A stretch of 64,000 bases of DNA. Source: Snuella sedimenti. GTDB taxonomy: Bacteria; Bacteroidota; Bacteroidia; Flavobacteriales; Flavobacteriaceae. Each line of letters begins with the position of its first letter. The stretch's first letter is position 1. Positions 28,392 to 39,707 of the stretch are shown here, piece after piece. Position numbers and translations under genes: made by a program. The notes under the pieces were generated by a model that worked only from the letters and a program-made list of their open reading frames with translations, was not told the DNA's origin and did not search any database. The DNA lies in contig NZ_JAELVQ010000018.1 in assembly GCF_016428595.1 (NCBI RefSeq), forward strand, positions 23,187 to 87,186. The letters run 5' to 3'.

Positions 28392-28996
28392 ATAGTAGTA
28401 ATTTCAATTTCAAAAAGCTGATTGAAGGTTTTGTAAATTAGTTCGGCATCTTTTTTTCTAACGGAAATGAAAATTTGACAATTCATTTCTAATTTTTGAT
28501 TCGTAATATTTATGTTCTTTTCTTTTATAATTCGCATTACTGTATTCATGTTTTTATAATCGAACATGATTACGTAATCAATATTAATGGTCTTTTCTAA
28601 AATATTAGATGCTTCTATTGCTAGTTGGGCAGTTGTTCGATACGCATTTATTAAACCTCCAACACCTAATTTTACACCGCCAAAATAGCGTACAACAACA
28701 ATTAAAATATTGGTGACTTCAAATGATTGTATTTGGCCATAAATAGGCATGCCTGCAGAATTATTAGGTTCTCCATCGTCATTAGCTCGGTAAGATACAT
28801 CGTCGGTTCCTAATTGATAAGCGTAGCACCAATGTCTAGCTGCATGGTGCTCTTTTTTTAGCAGTGTAAGGTAATGTTTTACGTCATCTTCAGATTTTAT
28901 AGGGTATGCATAGCCAAAGAATTTGCTATTTCTGTCTTTAAATAACACACCTTCTGTAGCAGCGTCAATGGTTTTGTATGTGTCTTTTTCGATCAA
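28388..28996 (-). CDS. YigZ/IMPACT family protein
   Basis: 202 residues. The UPF0029/IMPACT N-terminal domain is clear: 'HHAARHWCYAYQLG', 'DDGEPNNSAGMPI' and 'VVVRYFGGVKLGVGGLINAY'. A shorter C-terminal ferredoxin-like domain follows. The bacterial family is of unclear function, possibly RNA- or translation-related. It is last of a minus-strand run with ribD and a HAD gene (five bases after the HAD stop). Confidence 0.9.
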   Translation of the reverse strand: MIEKDTYKTIDAATEGVLFKDRNSKFFGYAYPIKSEDDVKHYLTLLKKEHHAARHWCYAYQLGTDDVSYRANDDGEPNNSAGMPIYGQIQSFEVTNILIVVVRYFGGVKLGVGGLINAYRTTAQLAIEASNILEKTINIDYVIMFDYKNMNTVMRIIKEKNINITNQKLEMNCQIFISVRKKDAELIYKTFNQLFEIEITTI

Positions 28997-29001
28997 AAGA
29001 A

Positions 29002-29613
29002 TTAAAATAAATCGTATTTAACTTCCAATAAATTAATTACATCTTCATGTTTTGGATCGAGATTCCATGTGTGTATACCCAACGCACTAGCCGATATTAT
29101 ATGCTCTGAAGTGTCGTCGATAAAGAGACATTCGGCTGCGTTTAGGTTGTTTTCGTTTAAAACAAATTCAAATATGTTTGTGTTGGGCTTTCTTAAGTTG
29201 ATTTCATGCGATAGATAAAAGGCGTCAAAGCAGTTTTTAAATATTTCATAAATAGAAATATTTTCTTTAATCCAATTAATATGGAGTTCATTGGTATTGC
29301 TTAGTAAAATAAGCTTGTAGTCTGTAGTAGTCTTTAGGTTTTTTAAAAACTGAAGCCTGTATTCTGGTAAATCTAACAAAATGCTGTTCCATGCTTCAAT
29401 TAAAGATTGCTTTGAAAGGTTGGGGAAGTTTTCTAAATAGAAGGTTATAAACTCATCGGTACTAATCAAGCCTTGTTCATAAAGGTCGTTAACCGCTATC
29501 ATCTCTTTAGAAAGCTTTTCTATTCGCAATATATTAAAGATGTTTTTGGAGGCGTTTTCTTTATCCAAATTAATGAATACATCGCCAAAATCGAAAATGA
29601 TGGTTTTAATCAT
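29002..29613 (-). CDS. HAD family hydrolase
   Basis: 203 residues. HAD motif I 'TIIFDFGDVFINLD' (nucleophile Asp8), motif II 'LILLSNTNELH', the Lys in 'LRKPNTNIFEF' and motif IV 'CLFIDDTSEHIISA' are all present, and the layout is of the YihX/epoxide-hydrolase-N type. The substrate is unknown. It overlaps ribD by 8 bases. Flavin biosynthesis needs a phosphatase for the RibD product, so context makes that a testable guess, not a conclusion. Confidence 0.88.
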   Translation of the reverse strand: MIKTIIFDFGDVFINLDKENASKNIFNILRIEKLSKEMIAVNDLYEQGLISTDEFITFYLENFPNLSKQSLIEAWNSILLDLPEYRLQFLKNLKTTTDYKLILLSNTNELHINWIKENISIYEIFKNCFDAFYLSHEINLRKPNTNIFEFVLNENNLNAAECLFIDDTSEHIISASALGIHTWNLDPKHEDVINLLEVKYDLF

Positions 29614-30637
29614 TTTTGTATAGTTTAAGAAGGTCGCTCATTATAATGTGTTGGGACATTAAGCGCCCTTTTAGGTTTGGCGCTTTAATGCCTTTGTGAA
29701 AATGCATATTTCCCGTAAACACCCGTGCTTCGTCCCAGAGGTTTTCATTAATAAAGGATTGGAGGGTTTGTAAGCCCCCTTCAATTATAATAGAATTAAT
29801 ATTTTTTTTGTATAATACGTTACATATTTGTTGGGCAATGGTGCTTTTAGAATCCCAGTCGATGTATGTTTGGTTGGAATTTGAATCTTTGCTTGATAAC
29901 ACTATTGTTTCGGCCTGATCGTTAAAAATATTGTAGTTTTTAGAAAGGTTGTCTGTTTTGTTTGTTAAAACCCTTATTGGATTTTTGCCAGTCCAGTCCC
30001 TAGCAGTTAATGTAGGGTTGTCTTGTATAACGGTGTTGCTCCCTACCAAAATAGCTTGTTCTTCTGTACGCCATTTATGGGTTAACTGGCGTGAATAGGC
30101 GTTGCTTATCCAAACGGGTTTTTTTTCGTCTTTTGTTAATGGTGCTATAAAACCATCGGCTGTTTCTGCCCATTTTAAAATAATATAAGGACGCTTTTTA
30201 TTGTGAAAAGTAAAGAAGCGTTTGTGGTGCTCCCTGCACTCATTGGCCAAAACACCAACGGTTACCTTGCTGCCAGATTGTTTTAGTTTTTCAATGCCTT
30301 TTCCGGCAACTTTTATATGGTCGTCTATACACCCAATAACTACATTGGGTATTTTATGTTTAATTATAAGGTCGCTACATGGTGGTGTTTTCCCATAATG
30401 GGAACACGGTTCTAAAGTAACATAAAGTGTAGTTTCTTTTAGTAAATCCTTATTGACTACAGAGTTTATGGCGTTAACTTCGGCATGATTGCCACCATAA
30501 GCGCTTGTGAAACCTTCACCTATAATATTGCCTTTGTAAACAATAACACATCCAACCATAGGGTTAGGCCTTGTTGAGCCAAGACCGTTCTTGGCAATAG
30601 CAATGCATCGTTTTATATAGTTTTCGTGATTTGTCAC
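29606..30637 (-). CDS. ribD: Bifunctional diaminohydroxyphosphoribosylaminopyrimidine deaminase / uracil reductase
   Basis: 343 residues. The N-terminal cytidine-deaminase-like domain has the zinc site 'YGGNHAEVNAI' and 'LEPCSHYGKTPPCSDLI'. The C-terminal reductase domain begins near 'RPYIILKWAETADGFIAP'. It carries out two steps of riboflavin biosynthesis. The upstream LEA-type lipoprotein gene ends six bases before it, and the HAD gene overlaps its 3' end. Confidence 0.96.
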   Translation of the reverse strand: MTNHENYIKRCIAIAKNGLGSTRPNPMVGCVIVYKGNIIGEGFTSAYGGNHAEVNAINSVVNKDLLKETTLYVTLEPCSHYGKTPPCSDLIIKHKIPNVVIGCIDDHIKVAGKGIEKLKQSGSKVTVGVLANECREHHKRFFTFHNKKRPYIILKWAETADGFIAPLTKDEKKPVWISNAYSRQLTHKWRTEEQAILVGSNTVIQDNPTLTARDWTGKNPIRVLTNKTDNLSKNYNIFNDQAETIVLSSKDSNSNQTYIDWDSKSTIAQQICNVLYKKNINSIIIEGGLQTLQSFINENLWDEARVFTGNMHFHKGIKAPNLKGRLMSQHIIMSDLLKLYKND

Positions 30638-30642
30638 TAGGG

Positions 30643-31095
30643 TTATTTAATTTTTATGGTTTCAGTTTTGTCCAGTGAATATGAATGTGAGAAGCCCAAA
30701 ATTTTATACTCGATTTCCCCTTTATATTGCACCTTTACTTTTTTGCTAAATAGACTCCCAATTAAACCACTTAAATTTTTATTGTTGAATAAACTGTCTT
30801 TAGGTATGCGGGCCTTTAGAGGAATTGAAAATTCATTTTTTGCTGGGACTTCAAACGTTTCGGCCGAAACTGTAGCCATTTCATTATTGTTGATAAAAAC
30901 TTTAATCTTATCGGTTTTTAGTGAACCTCCAATATCGTTAGGGTTCAAAAAAAAGGCGTTAGCACTTAGTGTAATGTGTTTATCGGTTGATTCTAAGACC
31001 GTAATATTCTTAATGCTTAAAAATTCAGGTTTTTCATTTATGGTGCAGCTAAAAAGAGTAACGTATATTGTTGATAAGATTATCAGGTGCTTCAT
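30643..31095 (-). CDS. LEA type 2 family lipoprotein
   Basis: 150 residues. Lipobox ending at Cys17 ('YVTLFSCTINEKP'), then a small beta-sandwich similar to LEA14/WHy domains ('ITLSANAFFLNPNDIGGSLK', 'NEFSIPLKARIPK'). It is an envelope lipoprotein of unknown function. It is the first gene of the ribD run and is divergent from the GNAT gene at 31150. Confidence 0.75.
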   Translation of the reverse strand: MKHLIILSTIYVTLFSCTINEKPEFLSIKNITVLESTDKHITLSANAFFLNPNDIGGSLKTDKIKVFINNNEMATVSAETFEVPAKNEFSIPLKARIPKDSLFNNKNLSGLIGSLFSKKVKVQYKGEIEYKILGFSHSYSLDKTETIKIK

Positions 31096-31149
31096 TTTAA
31101 TTTTTTTAGATTTAGCGTATCTTCACTTGCGTAAAATTAATGATTTACG

Positions 31150-31644
31150 GTGGGTAAAGATACTATTGTTATTCGAGAAATTAAACCTGATGACAATGCA
31201 CAAATAGAGCAAATCATTAGGGCGTGCTTCCATGAGTTTAAAATCCCTTTAGAGGGGACAGCGTATTCCGACAAGGAAACGCCAAATATGTATGAAGCCT
31301 ATCAAAATGAAAATGATATCTATTTTGTAATTGACCGTGGCGGGTTTATTCTTGGAGGTGGCGGTATTAAGCCGTTAAAAGATTTTGAAACACATACCTG
31401 CGAAATTCAAAAAATGTATTTTGCCCCTGAAATAAGAGGGAAGGGATATGGTAAACAATTATTTGAAAAATGTATTGAGGCTGCAAAAACCTTAGGTTAT
31501 GAGCGTTGCTATTTGGAGTCGGCACCACAACTTAGTGCGGCCATCCATATTTATGAAGCATATGGATTTAAACATTTAAATAAGGCTTTAGGAAATACGG
31601 GGCATTATGCCTGTGGTGTGTGGATGATTAAAGATTTAAAGTAA
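31150..31644 (+). CDS. GNAT family N-acetyltransferase
   Basis: 164 residues starting at GTG (MGKDTIVIREIKPDD). The acetyl-CoA motif is 'MYFAPEIRGKGYGKQLFEKC', and 'YERCYLESAPQLSAAIHIYE' is the usual C-terminal part. The nearby ATG at 31140 is followed by a stop after five codons, so the GTG start is preferred. The substrate is unknown. It lies 17 bases upstream of prmC. Confidence 0.87.
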   Translation: MGKDTIVIREIKPDDNAQIEQIIRACFHEFKIPLEGTAYSDKETPNMYEAYQNENDIYFVIDRGGFILGGGGIKPLKDFETHTCEIQKMYFAPEIRGKGYGKQLFEKCIEAAKTLGYERCYLESAPQLSAAIHIYEAYGFKHLNKALGNTGHYACGVWMIKDLK

Positions 31645-31661
31645 CTTAGTAATAATAGAAT

Positions 31662-34530
<2,869 letters not shown>

Positions 34531-34537
34531 TCTTTTT

Positions 34538-34589
34538 ATCGGTAAAAAAGTGTTTTTTGTCGATTGTTTGTGAAATTTTTTTATATTTG
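34538..34589 (+). promoter_or_regulatory. Promoter and shared upstream block of membrane gene 34613
   Basis: TTTG at 34556-34559, 22 nt, TATATTTG at 34582-34589. The block 34538-34562 around the -33 box closely matches 35797-35820 upstream of the paralogous gene: ATCGGT, an A/T run, then TTTTGTCG in both. This suggests a common operator as well as a common promoter type. Confidence 0.65.
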
Positions 34590-34612
34590 TACGGTAACTA
34601 TAAATTGCTGTT

Positions 34613-35314
34613 ATGAGTAAATTTAAAATCTTGACGGGTTTAGTTGTGTTATTGTACGTGCTCTCAATTACGTTTCAGTTTATTGGAAATAATGATTTTT
34701 CATATAATTTTGAATCCTTAATATTACCTACAATAACAATTATTTATTTTCTGTATGTGGAAAAACGATCGTTATTTTTTTCATTGTTTCTGGTTGTATA
34801 CTCAATTTCAGATTTATCGATTCTAGTCTCCGATTATATCCCTAAGGACGTTGATTACTTTTTAGGTAATTCACTATATGTAATAGCTTATATTTTTTTG
34901 TTGGCGGAAGTATTTAAGTCATTAAATATTTGGCATGTGGTTAAAAACTTTAAAATGCATATAATTGTCCTAATGGTTTTAAACGTTTATTTGGTATATG
35001 TTTTACAAGTTATTGTAGATCCTCAAGCCGAGCTTGGTAATGAATATTACATGGAGTTGGTCTACAATGTTGTTACATTTTTATTATTATCTGTGGCACT
35101 TTTAAATTACTTTTATAAAGATGATAAGAGATCCCTTTATTTATTTATTGGGGCTCTATGCATTGTTTTTTCAGAAATTATAGATGTAGCTTATTTGTAT
35201 ATTACCCAAAGGAGTTTGTTAAATGTTTCATCCATTACTTTAGCTGTTGCTTCATTTTACTTTTTCTTTCAGCATTCAAAACTTAATGGAGAAGAAAGTA
35301 AAGCAATCTTATGA
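34613..35314 (+). CDS. Polytopic membrane protein of unknown function (paralogue 1)
   Basis: 233 residues, family not identified. About seven or eight hydrophobic segments cover nearly the whole chain, and the C-terminus is short and charged. The segments 'VLNVYLVYVLQVIVD' and 'LYLFIGALCIVFSEIID' correspond to 'LINTYFVYVLYGVLK' and 'TFLMAGMCFAFSTILE' of the protein at 35875, so the two are paralogues. The topology is reminiscent of YhhN/TMEM86-like proteins, but no diagnostic motif was seen. It converges with and overlaps the DoxX gene by six bases. Confidence 0.6.
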   Translation: MSKFKILTGLVVLLYVLSITFQFIGNNDFSYNFESLILPTITIIYFLYVEKRSLFFSLFLVVYSISDLSILVSDYIPKDVDYFLGNSLYVIAYIFLLAEVFKSLNIWHVVKNFKMHIIVLMVLNVYLVYVLQVIVDPQAELGNEYYMELVYNVVTFLLLSVALLNYFYKDDKRSLYLFIGALCIVFSEIIDVAYLYITQRSLLNVSSITLAVASFYFFFQHSKLNGEESKAIL

Positions 35315-35689
35315 TGCTTTAATTTTAGGTAATCTATGCCTTTCTTTGTAAAGAATTATTATAGAAAGAATAAAGGTCACCACAGCTGTTAAAAACAGTA
35401 AACCATTGTCGTTGTTAACTTGTATTCCCAAAATGCTTAAGTGCATAATGATGGCTCCGCCTATAACTCCGAGTGTTAAAAGTGCTCCTATCCAGATGGT
35501 TTTGGGAATTAGTATAAGTATGCTTGCAATGAGTTCAATGATACCAATGCTTATTCTGCCGAAAGGTTCCATGCCTACCTTGGTGAAAATATAGACGCTG
35601 TCGGGGTGAGCAGAAAATTTAAATCGTAATGTCTGTAATAAGATAATGGCAACTGTTATTCTTAAAATCAAAGTGAGTTTTTCTTTCAT
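35309..35689 (-). CDS. DoxX family membrane protein
   Basis: 126 residues with four predicted helices. 'LLQTLRFKFSAHPDSVYIF' and 'RISIGIIELIASILILIPKT' match the DoxX/DoxX-like family, small inner-membrane proteins often linked with redox or quinone metabolism without a settled function. It lies alone between two plus-strand paralogous membrane genes. Confidence 0.75.
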   Translation of the reverse strand: MKEKLTLILRITVAIILLQTLRFKFSAHPDSVYIFTKVGMEPFGRISIGIIELIASILILIPKTIWIGALLTLGVIGGAIIMHLSILGIQVNNDNGLLFLTAVVTFILSIIILYKERHRLPKIKAS

Positions 35690-35796
35690 ACCACAAAAGT
35701 TGTTGATCGTAATTTTTGAGTTTAGACGTATTTAAATGTATAACTTTTCAGAGTATGGAATTTTAAATGATTAATAAGAATAATCCTAACGTTTTA

Positions 35797-35849
35797 ATCG
35801 GTTAAATATGTATTTTGTCGGTGTGGTTAATTTTTTTTTATTATATTTG
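35797..35849 (+). promoter_or_regulatory. Promoter and shared upstream block of membrane gene 35875
   Basis: TTTG at 35814-35817, 24 nt, TATATTTG at 35842-35849. The 24-base block 35797-35820 is the counterpart of 34538-34562. Between the -33 and -7 boxes both promoters also have a T-rich spacer. Confidence 0.6.
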
Positions 35850-35874
35850 AGTAACATGCTTATTTATATTTATC

Positions 35875-36615
35875 ATGAAGATCATGTCTGCCCCATCCCT
35901 GTATCGTGTTTTTTTAGCTGTTTTATTATTAGTAATTGTAGCAAGTATAGTTGGAATTGTTTTTGAAAATGCTTTTGTATTACAACTAATAAAATTAACA
36001 TTTCTAAGTGCTTTTATATTGTTCTTTTTGGTCAGGCAAGACAGAGTCTGTGCCTTGCTTGTTGCTTTTTTTGTGTTTTCTTTTTTGGCAGCATTATTTT
36101 CTATAGTTGGTGTGGATGAAATTTACGAAAGAGTCTTTAGTTTATTAGGCTATTCGAGTTTAATAGGGATTACGATGCCTAAATTTAAATTATTGAAGTT
36201 GGATAAAATTATAAGAGCCTACCTTTTAGTTGTGTTTTTAATTAACACCTACTTTGTATATGTGCTTTACGGGGTATTAAAAGCTGTGATGGTTGATTTA
36301 GTTGATGTAACCTTATTTGCCATTAAAAGCATGTCTTTAATTATTTTGGTATTTGTTGCTTTTGGAGTGTATTTGCATACGGAGACAAAGCAAACGATTA
36401 CTTTTTTAATGGCTGGTATGTGTTTCGCTTTCTCAACTATATTGGAATACATAAATTTTTATTATGTATACAATTGGGGGTTCGTATTGTTAGGTAAAAT
36501 TCTATTTGCATTTGGGGTCTATTTAATTGCTGTCTTTATGATTCAACAGAACAGGAAAGTTAGGCTAGAAAGACATCGAGATAAAGTTACTTCGTCTGAG
36601 GGAGTTTTTGCTTAA
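35875..36615 (+). CDS. Polytopic membrane protein of unknown function (paralogue 2)
   Basis: 246 residues with seven or eight hydrophobic segments and a basic tail ('QQNRKVRLERHRDK'). It is related to the protein at 34613, as judged by matching segments in the second half and by nearly the same promoter block. No enzymatic motif is visible. A start at the third ATG codon (MSAPSLYRVF) is equally possible. Confidence 0.55.
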   Translation: MKIMSAPSLYRVFLAVLLLVIVASIVGIVFENAFVLQLIKLTFLSAFILFFLVRQDRVCALLVAFFVFSFLAALFSIVGVDEIYERVFSLLGYSSLIGITMPKFKLLKLDKIIRAYLLVVFLINTYFVYVLYGVLKAVMVDLVDVTLFAIKSMSLIILVFVAFGVYLHTETKQTITFLMAGMCFAFSTILEYINFYYVYNWGFVLLGKILFAFGVYLIAVFMIQQNRKVRLERHRDKVTSSEGVFA

Positions 36616-37035
36616 AATAAGGGAGTAGATTTTTAAGATACCCTTTTCTCGTTTAACAAGTACTATTTGTTATACCATTTGTTAAATACTATCTTAAAGT
36701 CGAAGCGTTTTTATTCCACAAAGTTTTATTCCCAATACGAACTTCTGCTATTTGTTAATAGATTTAAAGCTTCCTATAAGTGTTTTTTTCCTAGTCATAT
36801 ACTATCACATAATAGTAATTTGTTGTAAATCAGATTCACTAGTATTTTTTAATGAAAAACAGTTTGTTTAGAAACCTCTTTTTATGAATTACTCTAGCGG
36901 AGACAGGGCGAATATCGTTTTGTGAACCAAAAGAAATAACAAAATATAACAAAATGAATAAATATGTGAAGCCTGTGTATTAAGCATATGTTTTGAACGT
37001 ACTTTTGCTACCTTTGCACAAAGTTTAAAAGCAAT
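36616..37035. other. 420-bp intergenic region with nested hairpin
   Basis: No convincing ORF. A nested hairpin pairs TTTAAGATA (36632-36640) with TATCTTAAA (36690-36698), enclosing TTTAACAA (36652-36659) with TTGTTAAA (36679-36686). No T run follows, so it is not a standard terminator. Two overlapping -7-like boxes, TACTTTTG (37000-37007) and TACCTTTG (37009-37016), lie just before the next gene. Confidence 0.4.
37009..37016 (+). promoter_or_regulatory. -7 box of DUF6913-dapA operon
   Basis: TACCTTTG fits TAnnTTTG perfectly, 19 bases before the ATG at 37036. A second perfect box, TACTTTTG, lies at 37000-37007. A TTTG at 36992-36995 is too close to be a good -33 for either. Confidence 0.45.
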
Positions 37036-37563
37036 ATGGTTTTTAAAGGGTTTAAGAAAAGATCCAATAAAAGATACTTAAACAAACTTATATCACAACG
37101 CTCTGTAAATGTAGGTGATACTAAGGTTAAAAGCTTAGGCGTTATCTTATGTTTTGATGAGGTAGATGATATTGAGCTATTTAGGGGCTTAGCAGCTCAT
37201 TTAAGGATTAGGCCTAATAAGTTAAAAGTTATCGCATTTTCTTCTAATGGGAAAGAGAAAGCGAATGCTTGGGATCTTTGTTTTAACCCTAATGATTTTG
37301 GATGGAACGGTACAATAAAGAATGTTGAATTGAAATCTTTTTTAGATACCGAATTTGATGTTTTGATAAGTTACTATACTGAAGAATTGTTAGAATTAAA
37401 ATTGCTTACAGCGTTGTCTAAATCTCAATTTAAAGTTGGGATTTTGCAAACAGACAAACGGTTAAACGATTTGATCATAAAAACAGATATTACAGAATTT
37501 AACGTATTTAAGGAGGAACTCTATAAATACCTAACTATATTAAATAAGATTAAAAATGAATAG
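37036..37563 (+). CDS. DUF6913 family protein
   Basis: 175 residues, cytosolic, no membrane segment. The basic N-terminus ('[19 protein letters not shown]') is followed by '[20 protein letters not shown]' and '[18 protein letters not shown]'. It resembles the flavobacterial DUF6913 family, usually found immediately upstream of dapA as here, with an 8-base overlap. Function unknown; the coupling suggests a link to lysine/DAP synthesis or simply shared transcription. Confidence 0.65.
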   Translation: MVFKGFKKRSNKRYLNKLISQRSVNVGDTKVKSLGVILCFDEVDDIELFRGLAAHLRIRPNKLKVIAFSSNGKEKANAWDLCFNPNDFGWNGTIKNVELKSFLDTEFDVLISYYTEELLELKLLTALSKSQFKVGILQTDKRLNDLIIKTDITEFNVFKEELYKYLTILNKIKNE

Positions 37564-38434
37564 TAAGTTTCTAGGAACTGGAGTCGCTTTGGTAACACCA
37601 TTTAAATCAGACTTAAGTATTGATCATGAAGCGTTGGCAAATATTGTTAATTATAATATTGATAATGGAACCGATTATCTTGTTATTTCCGGGACAACAG
37701 GAGAAAGTGTAACCATTACAAAACAGGAGAAAAAAGATGTTGTTGAAACAATTTCCAAGGCAAACAATGGGCGTGTGCCAATGGTCTTGGGGATTGGAGG
37801 CAATAATACAGCTCAAGTCGTTGAAGAAATTAAAACGACCGACTTAAGTAATATAGATGCTATTTTATCGGTAGCACCTTACTATAGTAAACCAACGCAA
37901 GAGGGGTTTTACCAACATTTTAAGGCTGTTTCAGAAGCTTCGCCCGTACCCGTGATTTTGTATAATGTTCCAGGACGTACGTCTAAAAACATGGAACCTT
38001 CAACTACTTTACGTTTAGCAAATGATTTTGAAAATATTGTTGCAATTAAGGAAGCAGGTAATAATGTTGCCCAATATTTGCAATTGTTGAAGCATAAGCC
38101 CGACGATTTTTTAATCATTTCAGGAGACGATGATTTGGCTCTTGGTATTGTTTTAGCAGGAGGAGCAGGTGTTATCTCTGTAATAGGACAAGCTTTTCCT
38201 AAAGAATTTTCAGAAATGATTCGCTTAGGATTAAAAGGTAATGCTAATGAAGCATACAAATTACACTTTAAGTTAATGGATGCAATTGGTTATATTTTTG
38301 AAGAAAACAATCCTTCTGGAATCAAGGCCGTTTTTGAGGTTTTAAATATGTGTGGCAGTGACGTGCGTTTACCTCTTGTACCTGCTTCTAGTGAATTAAA
38401 AGAAAAGATCAAAGCTTTTGTAAAACAGTTTTAA
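37556..38434 (+). CDS. dapA: 4-hydroxy-tetrahydrodipicolinate synthase
   Basis: 292 residues, the usual length. Schiff-base Lys165 in '[10 protein letters not shown]', Tyr136 in '[10 protein letters not shown]' and the '[10 protein letters not shown]' motif are all present. It condenses pyruvate and aspartate semialdehyde, the first step toward diaminopimelate. It partners functionally with dapF at 21.1 kb. Confidence 0.96.
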   Translation: MNSKFLGTGVALVTPFKSDLSIDHEALANIVNYNIDNGTDYLVISGTTGESVTITKQEKKDVVETISKANNGRVPMVLGIGGNNTAQVVEEIKTTDLSNIDAILSVAPYYSKPTQEGFYQHFKAVSEASPVPVILYNVPGRTSKNMEPSTTLRLANDFENIVAIKEAGNNVAQYLQLLKHKPDDFLIISGDDDLALGIVLAGGAGVISVIGQAFPKEFSEMIRLGLKGNANEAYKLHFKLMDAIGYIFEENNPSGIKAVFEVLNMCGSDVRLPLVPASSELKEKIKAFVKQF

Positions 38435-38527
38435 GGAGTGTTAAATATTACTTAAACCTTATGTATGCTATGTTTTAGCAATTACCTTAGCGTTAAAATA
38501 ATATTTTTTAAATCCATAATAATAGCT

Positions 38528-38535
38528 TAATTTTG
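38528..38535 (+). promoter_or_regulatory. -7 box of bamD
   Basis: TAATTTTG fits TAnnTTTG, 17 bases before the ATG at 38553. The -33 region is T-rich without a TTTG. Confidence 0.4.
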
Positions 38536-38552
38536 CATTCTGTTTAAAACCT

Positions 38553-39344
38553 ATGAAGAAGTTTTTCTACTTATTAATAACGTGCGCTATTTTAAGTGCT
38601 TGTAGCGAGTATCAAAAAGTACTAAAGGCAGAAGATATTGCTCCTAAATTTAAAATGGGCGAAGACCTTTATAACCAAGGCAAATTTGCCAAGGCTAATA
38701 GGCTATTTGCTCAAATCGTGCCTAATTATAGAGGAAAGCCACAGGCTGAAAAGTTAATGTATTTGTATTCTAATTCATTTTACCAAATGAAGGATTACTA
38801 CACTGCTGCATATCAATTTGAGCGTTTTGTTTCCAGTTACCCAAAAAGCGAAAAATTGGAAGAAGCTTCTTTTTTTAGTGCCAAGAGTTACTATATGCAG
38901 TCGCCTGCCTATACTAAAGATCAAAAGGCTACGAAAGAAGCTATCGAAAAACTGCAGTTATTTATTAACTTGTTTCCAGAATCTGAGTATGCAGAGGAAG
39001 CAAACAAATTGGTTAGGGAGCTAGACTTTAAGCTTGAGAAAAAAGCCTATAGTATAGCTAAGCAATACAATCACATTTCTGATTATCAAGCCTCAATAAA
39101 ATCATTTGATAATTTTGTTTTTGAATTCCCAGGCTCAACTTTACGAGAAGACGCCTTGTTTTTTAGGCTAGATTCTGCTTATAAGCTTGCTATTAATAGT
39201 GTAGAATATAAAAAGCGAGTGCGTTTAGAAAAAGCCAAAGAATATTACAATGCATTTAAAAAGGCCTATGCAAATTCTAAGTATTTAGAAGATGTAAATA
39301 CGATGGCTAACGAAATAGAAGAAGCATTAAAAAGTTATATATAG
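38553..39344 (+). CDS. bamD: Outer-membrane protein assembly lipoprotein BamD
   Basis: 263 residues. Lipobox with Cys17 ('AILSACSEYQKVLKA') and TPR-like helical repeats from about residue 30 ('GEDLYNQGKFAKANRLFAQI', 'YTAAYQFERFVSSYPKSEKL'). BamD is a periplasmic lipoprotein partner of BamA that folds beta-barrel proteins into the outer membrane. It is followed within 21 bases by rpoZ, and the bamD-rpoZ-coaBC-DUF4835-recN order is common in flavobacteria. Confidence 0.9.
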   Translation: MKKFFYLLITCAILSACSEYQKVLKAEDIAPKFKMGEDLYNQGKFAKANRLFAQIVPNYRGKPQAEKLMYLYSNSFYQMKDYYTAAYQFERFVSSYPKSEKLEEASFFSAKSYYMQSPAYTKDQKATKEAIEKLQLFINLFPESEYAEEANKLVRELDFKLEKKAYSIAKQYNHISDYQASIKSFDNFVFEFPGSTLREDALFFRLDSAYKLAINSVEYKKRVRLEKAKEYYNAFKKAYANSKYLEDVNTMANEIEEALKSYI

Positions 39345-39370
39345 CACTAAAAGTTAAATAATTTATGACA

Positions 39371-39697
39371 ATGGATTTAAAAAAGACCAATGCACCGGTT
39401 AATACCATAACGTACGATAGAAATCAAATTGATGAGCCAACAGAGAATATTTACGAGGCGATTTCAATTATTTCTAGACGTGCAGAACAAATTAATACTG
39501 AGATCAAGAAAGAGCTTATAGATAAGTTAGAAGAGTTTGCTACTTATAATGATAGTCTTGAAGAGATCTTCGAAAATAAGGAGCAAATAGAGGTTTCTAA
39601 GTTTTATGAAAAACTGCCAAAACCTCATGCGTTAGCTGTTCAAGAATGGTTAACAGATAAAGTATATTTTAGAAATACTGAGGAAGACGCTCAGTAA
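39371..39697 (+). CDS. rpoZ: RNA polymerase omega subunit, Bacteroidota type
   Basis: About 108 residues. The start MDLKKTNAPVNTITYDRN (39371) is preferred over the ATG two codons earlier. 'NIYEAISIISRRAEQINTEI' corresponds to the conserved helical part of omega that wraps the beta' C-terminus. The C-terminal half ('LPKPHALAVQEWLTDKVYF') is specific to this phylum. It sits between bamD and coaBC. Confidence 0.8.
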   Translation: MDLKKTNAPVNTITYDRNQIDEPTENIYEAISIISRRAEQINTEIKKELIDKLEEFATYNDSLEEIFENKEQIEVSKFYEKLPKPHALAVQEWLTDKVYFRNTEEDAQ

Positions 39698-39707
39698 AAA
39701 AGTTAAA

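Noticed and set aside
29002..31095. Complete riboflavin operon around ribD
   Set aside because: No ribBA, ribE or ribH is adjacent and no FMN riboswitch was recognised; only the HAD gene is a speculative link.
36852..36887. Short ORF MKNSLFRNLFL in the gap before the DUF6913 gene
   Set aside because: Eleven codons with no second copy and no conserved context; likely chance.
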